From an uncultured Clostridium sp. (GTDB lineage Bacteria; Bacillota; Clostridia; TANB77; CAG-508), in contig USCB01000018.1 of assembly GCA_900553125.1 (NCBI GenBank), positions 1 to 31,949 on the forward strand: 31,949 nt of DNA, in the 5' to 3' direction. The translations under genes and the position numbers were made by a program. How positions within the stretch are numbered: the first letter of the stretch is position 1; every line of letters starts with the position of its first letter. The notes below the pieces were generated by a model. The model did no database searches. It saw only the letters and a program-made list of their open reading frames with translations, and had not been told where the DNA came from. Shown one piece after another: positions 31,321 to 31,949 of the stretch.

Positions 31321-31949
31321 CTACTTCCATAGTCCTACACGAAAACCTATATAGTCGCGGGAACTGCTAGTACTGCTGCCGTTACGGTTCCTAGCAGGGA
31401 TATTAGACGCATTGTCGAGGTAACTGCCACCCCTGAACGTACAAGGATAGCCAGCATCGTAAAACTCCAGTGTCCATTCATATACATTTCCTGCTACGTC
31501 ATATATATTTTCTAATTTTGTTTCATCTGATGCTCCTGTTGTTAACAATATACTATTTGTATATGAACTTTGCGATAACTTTTTACTTCCTATTACTAAA
31601 TTTGTTTTATCAATACTATCAAATTTATACCAATTCGAGAATGCTCCATATTGTGCAAATTTTCCTCTATTTAATGTTATCTCCGCATCACGATAATTTC
31701 CTATATATTTATTATTATACTTGCTTGTACTTCTTAATGCATTTTTTATATTTGTCCTGGCTGTTTCTTTTTCAGTATCTTTTGCATTTTCCACTTCTTT
31801 TTCTTCTATAAATTTTAACATTAAATCCCATTGAATTCCAAACATTAAACTACTTGTATAATTTTCTCCTCCAACTCTTTCAGCTAATACTTTTGCCTGT
31901 GTTCTTGTTACATAATTATATGGATATGCATTTTGTTTTGTAACTGGTG
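31321..31949 (-). CDS. SUMF1/C-type-lectin-like surface protein, 5' end outside the window
   Basis: The frame is open from the right edge to the stop at 31321; an internal ATG at 31845 is not the start, since the codons before it read PVTKQNAYPYNYVTRTQAKV in frame. About 208 residues are visible. The fold is that of formylglycine-generating-enzyme/SUMF1 domains: LMFGIQWDLMLKF, YDVAGNVYEWT, CTFRGGSY and the closing IGFRVGLWK. In gut Clostridia such domains sit on surface or phage-like proteins and are common targets of diversity-generating retroelements. The last 45 codons differ from the rest in composition (see 31324-31466). Catalytic activity is not expected. Confidence 0.8.
   Translation of the reverse strand, partial: PVTKQNAYPYNYVTRTQAKVLAERVGGENYTSSLMFGIQWDLMLKFIEEKEVENAKDTEKETARTNIKNALRSTSKYNNKYIGNYRDAEITLNRGKFAQYGAFSNWYKFDSIDKTNLVIGSKKLSQSSYTNSILLTTGASDETKLENIYDVAGNVYEWTLEFYDAGYPCTFRGGSYLDNASNIPARNRNGSSTSSSRDYIGFRVGLWK
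31324..31466 (-). other. candidate diversity-generating-retroelement variable region
   Basis: The last 45 or so codons of the SUMF1-like gene are much richer in G+C than the preceding ones. Between RGGS and GFRVGL the codons are nearly all NNC or NNT (TAC CTC GAC AAT, TCT AAT ATC, AGC AGT ACT AGC AGT TCC CGC GAC), as expected if AAC/AAT codons of a template were changed at adenines. Position in the ligand-binding end of a lectin-type fold fits. The template and reverse transcriptase are not in the window. Confidence 0.5.

Overview
The window is a piece of a strongly AT-rich, low-GC Firmicutes chromosome, almost certainly a spore-forming member of the Clostridia. The evidence is dipicolinate synthase subunit A, SpoVS, DisA, the IreB-RuvX-DUF1292 cluster, MrnC next to RbgA, and purine-rich Shine-Dalgarno sites before nearly every gene. 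All genes except one (a tetR) lie on the minus strand, so operons read right to left.

Region by region, left to right. 1-6400: a YihY/BrkB membrane protein, then an exporter locus (DUF308 membrane protein, secreted heptad-repeat protein, MMPL/RND transporter) facing a divergent TetR gene. Two consensus promoters stand back to back and two matching 13-bp operator-like palindromes sit on the transporter promoter. The tetR frame is broken by one extra base. 6400-8800: a GC-richer remnant, then TVP38-like membrane protein, GT4 glycosyltransferase and spoVS. 8900-11260: dpaA, mrnC and rbgA, the last frameshifted inside its P-loop. 11259-16240: an inserted island with a serine recombinase, an AlbA_2/Schlafen-type protein, a proteasome-like Ntn-hydrolase (frameshifted at an A5 run), an RBBP9-like hydrolase and a KilA-N protein. 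This looks like a small defence or conflict island. 16240-19740: inositol-phosphatase family enzyme, a Cys/His-rich unknown, a DUF6273-like membrane-anchored protein, an HD phosphohydrolase with a hairpin over its ribosome binding site, and a small membrane protein. 19750-24830: one operon from a recognisable promoter to a terminator: membrane protein, CpaE/ParA-like ATPase with two AT-hooks and an irregular P-loop, GAF plus degenerate-GGDEF protein, IreB, RuvX, DUF1292. 24845-30130: G5/glucosaminidase wall enzyme, membrane-anchored cyclophilin, DisA, acyl-ACP thioesterase and glucose-6-phosphate isomerase. 30160-31949: a GC-richer P-loop kinase-like gene, two long perfect hairpins in tandem, and the 3' part of an SUMF1/C-type-lectin-like gene that runs off the window.

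Three things stand out. First, the end of the SUMF1-like gene has the look of a diversity-generating-retroelement variable region: a GC-rich block of mostly NNC/NNT codons between RGGS and GFRVGL, with long hairpins downstream. No reverse transcriptase or template repeat is in view. Second, the recombinase-borne island combines a predicted threonine peptidase with a Schlafen-type and a KilA-N protein. Third, the intergenic spaces carry a family of long palindromes built on GGGGACGGTTC. Two share an identical 40-bp core but have different, still perfectly self-complementary, outer arms.

Three genes (tetR, rbgA, the Ntn-hydrolase) each carry a single-base frameshift, so either several genes are truly broken or the assembly has indel errors. 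This should be settled before function is argued from their loss. No tRNA, rRNA, CRISPR array or complete insertion sequence was seen.
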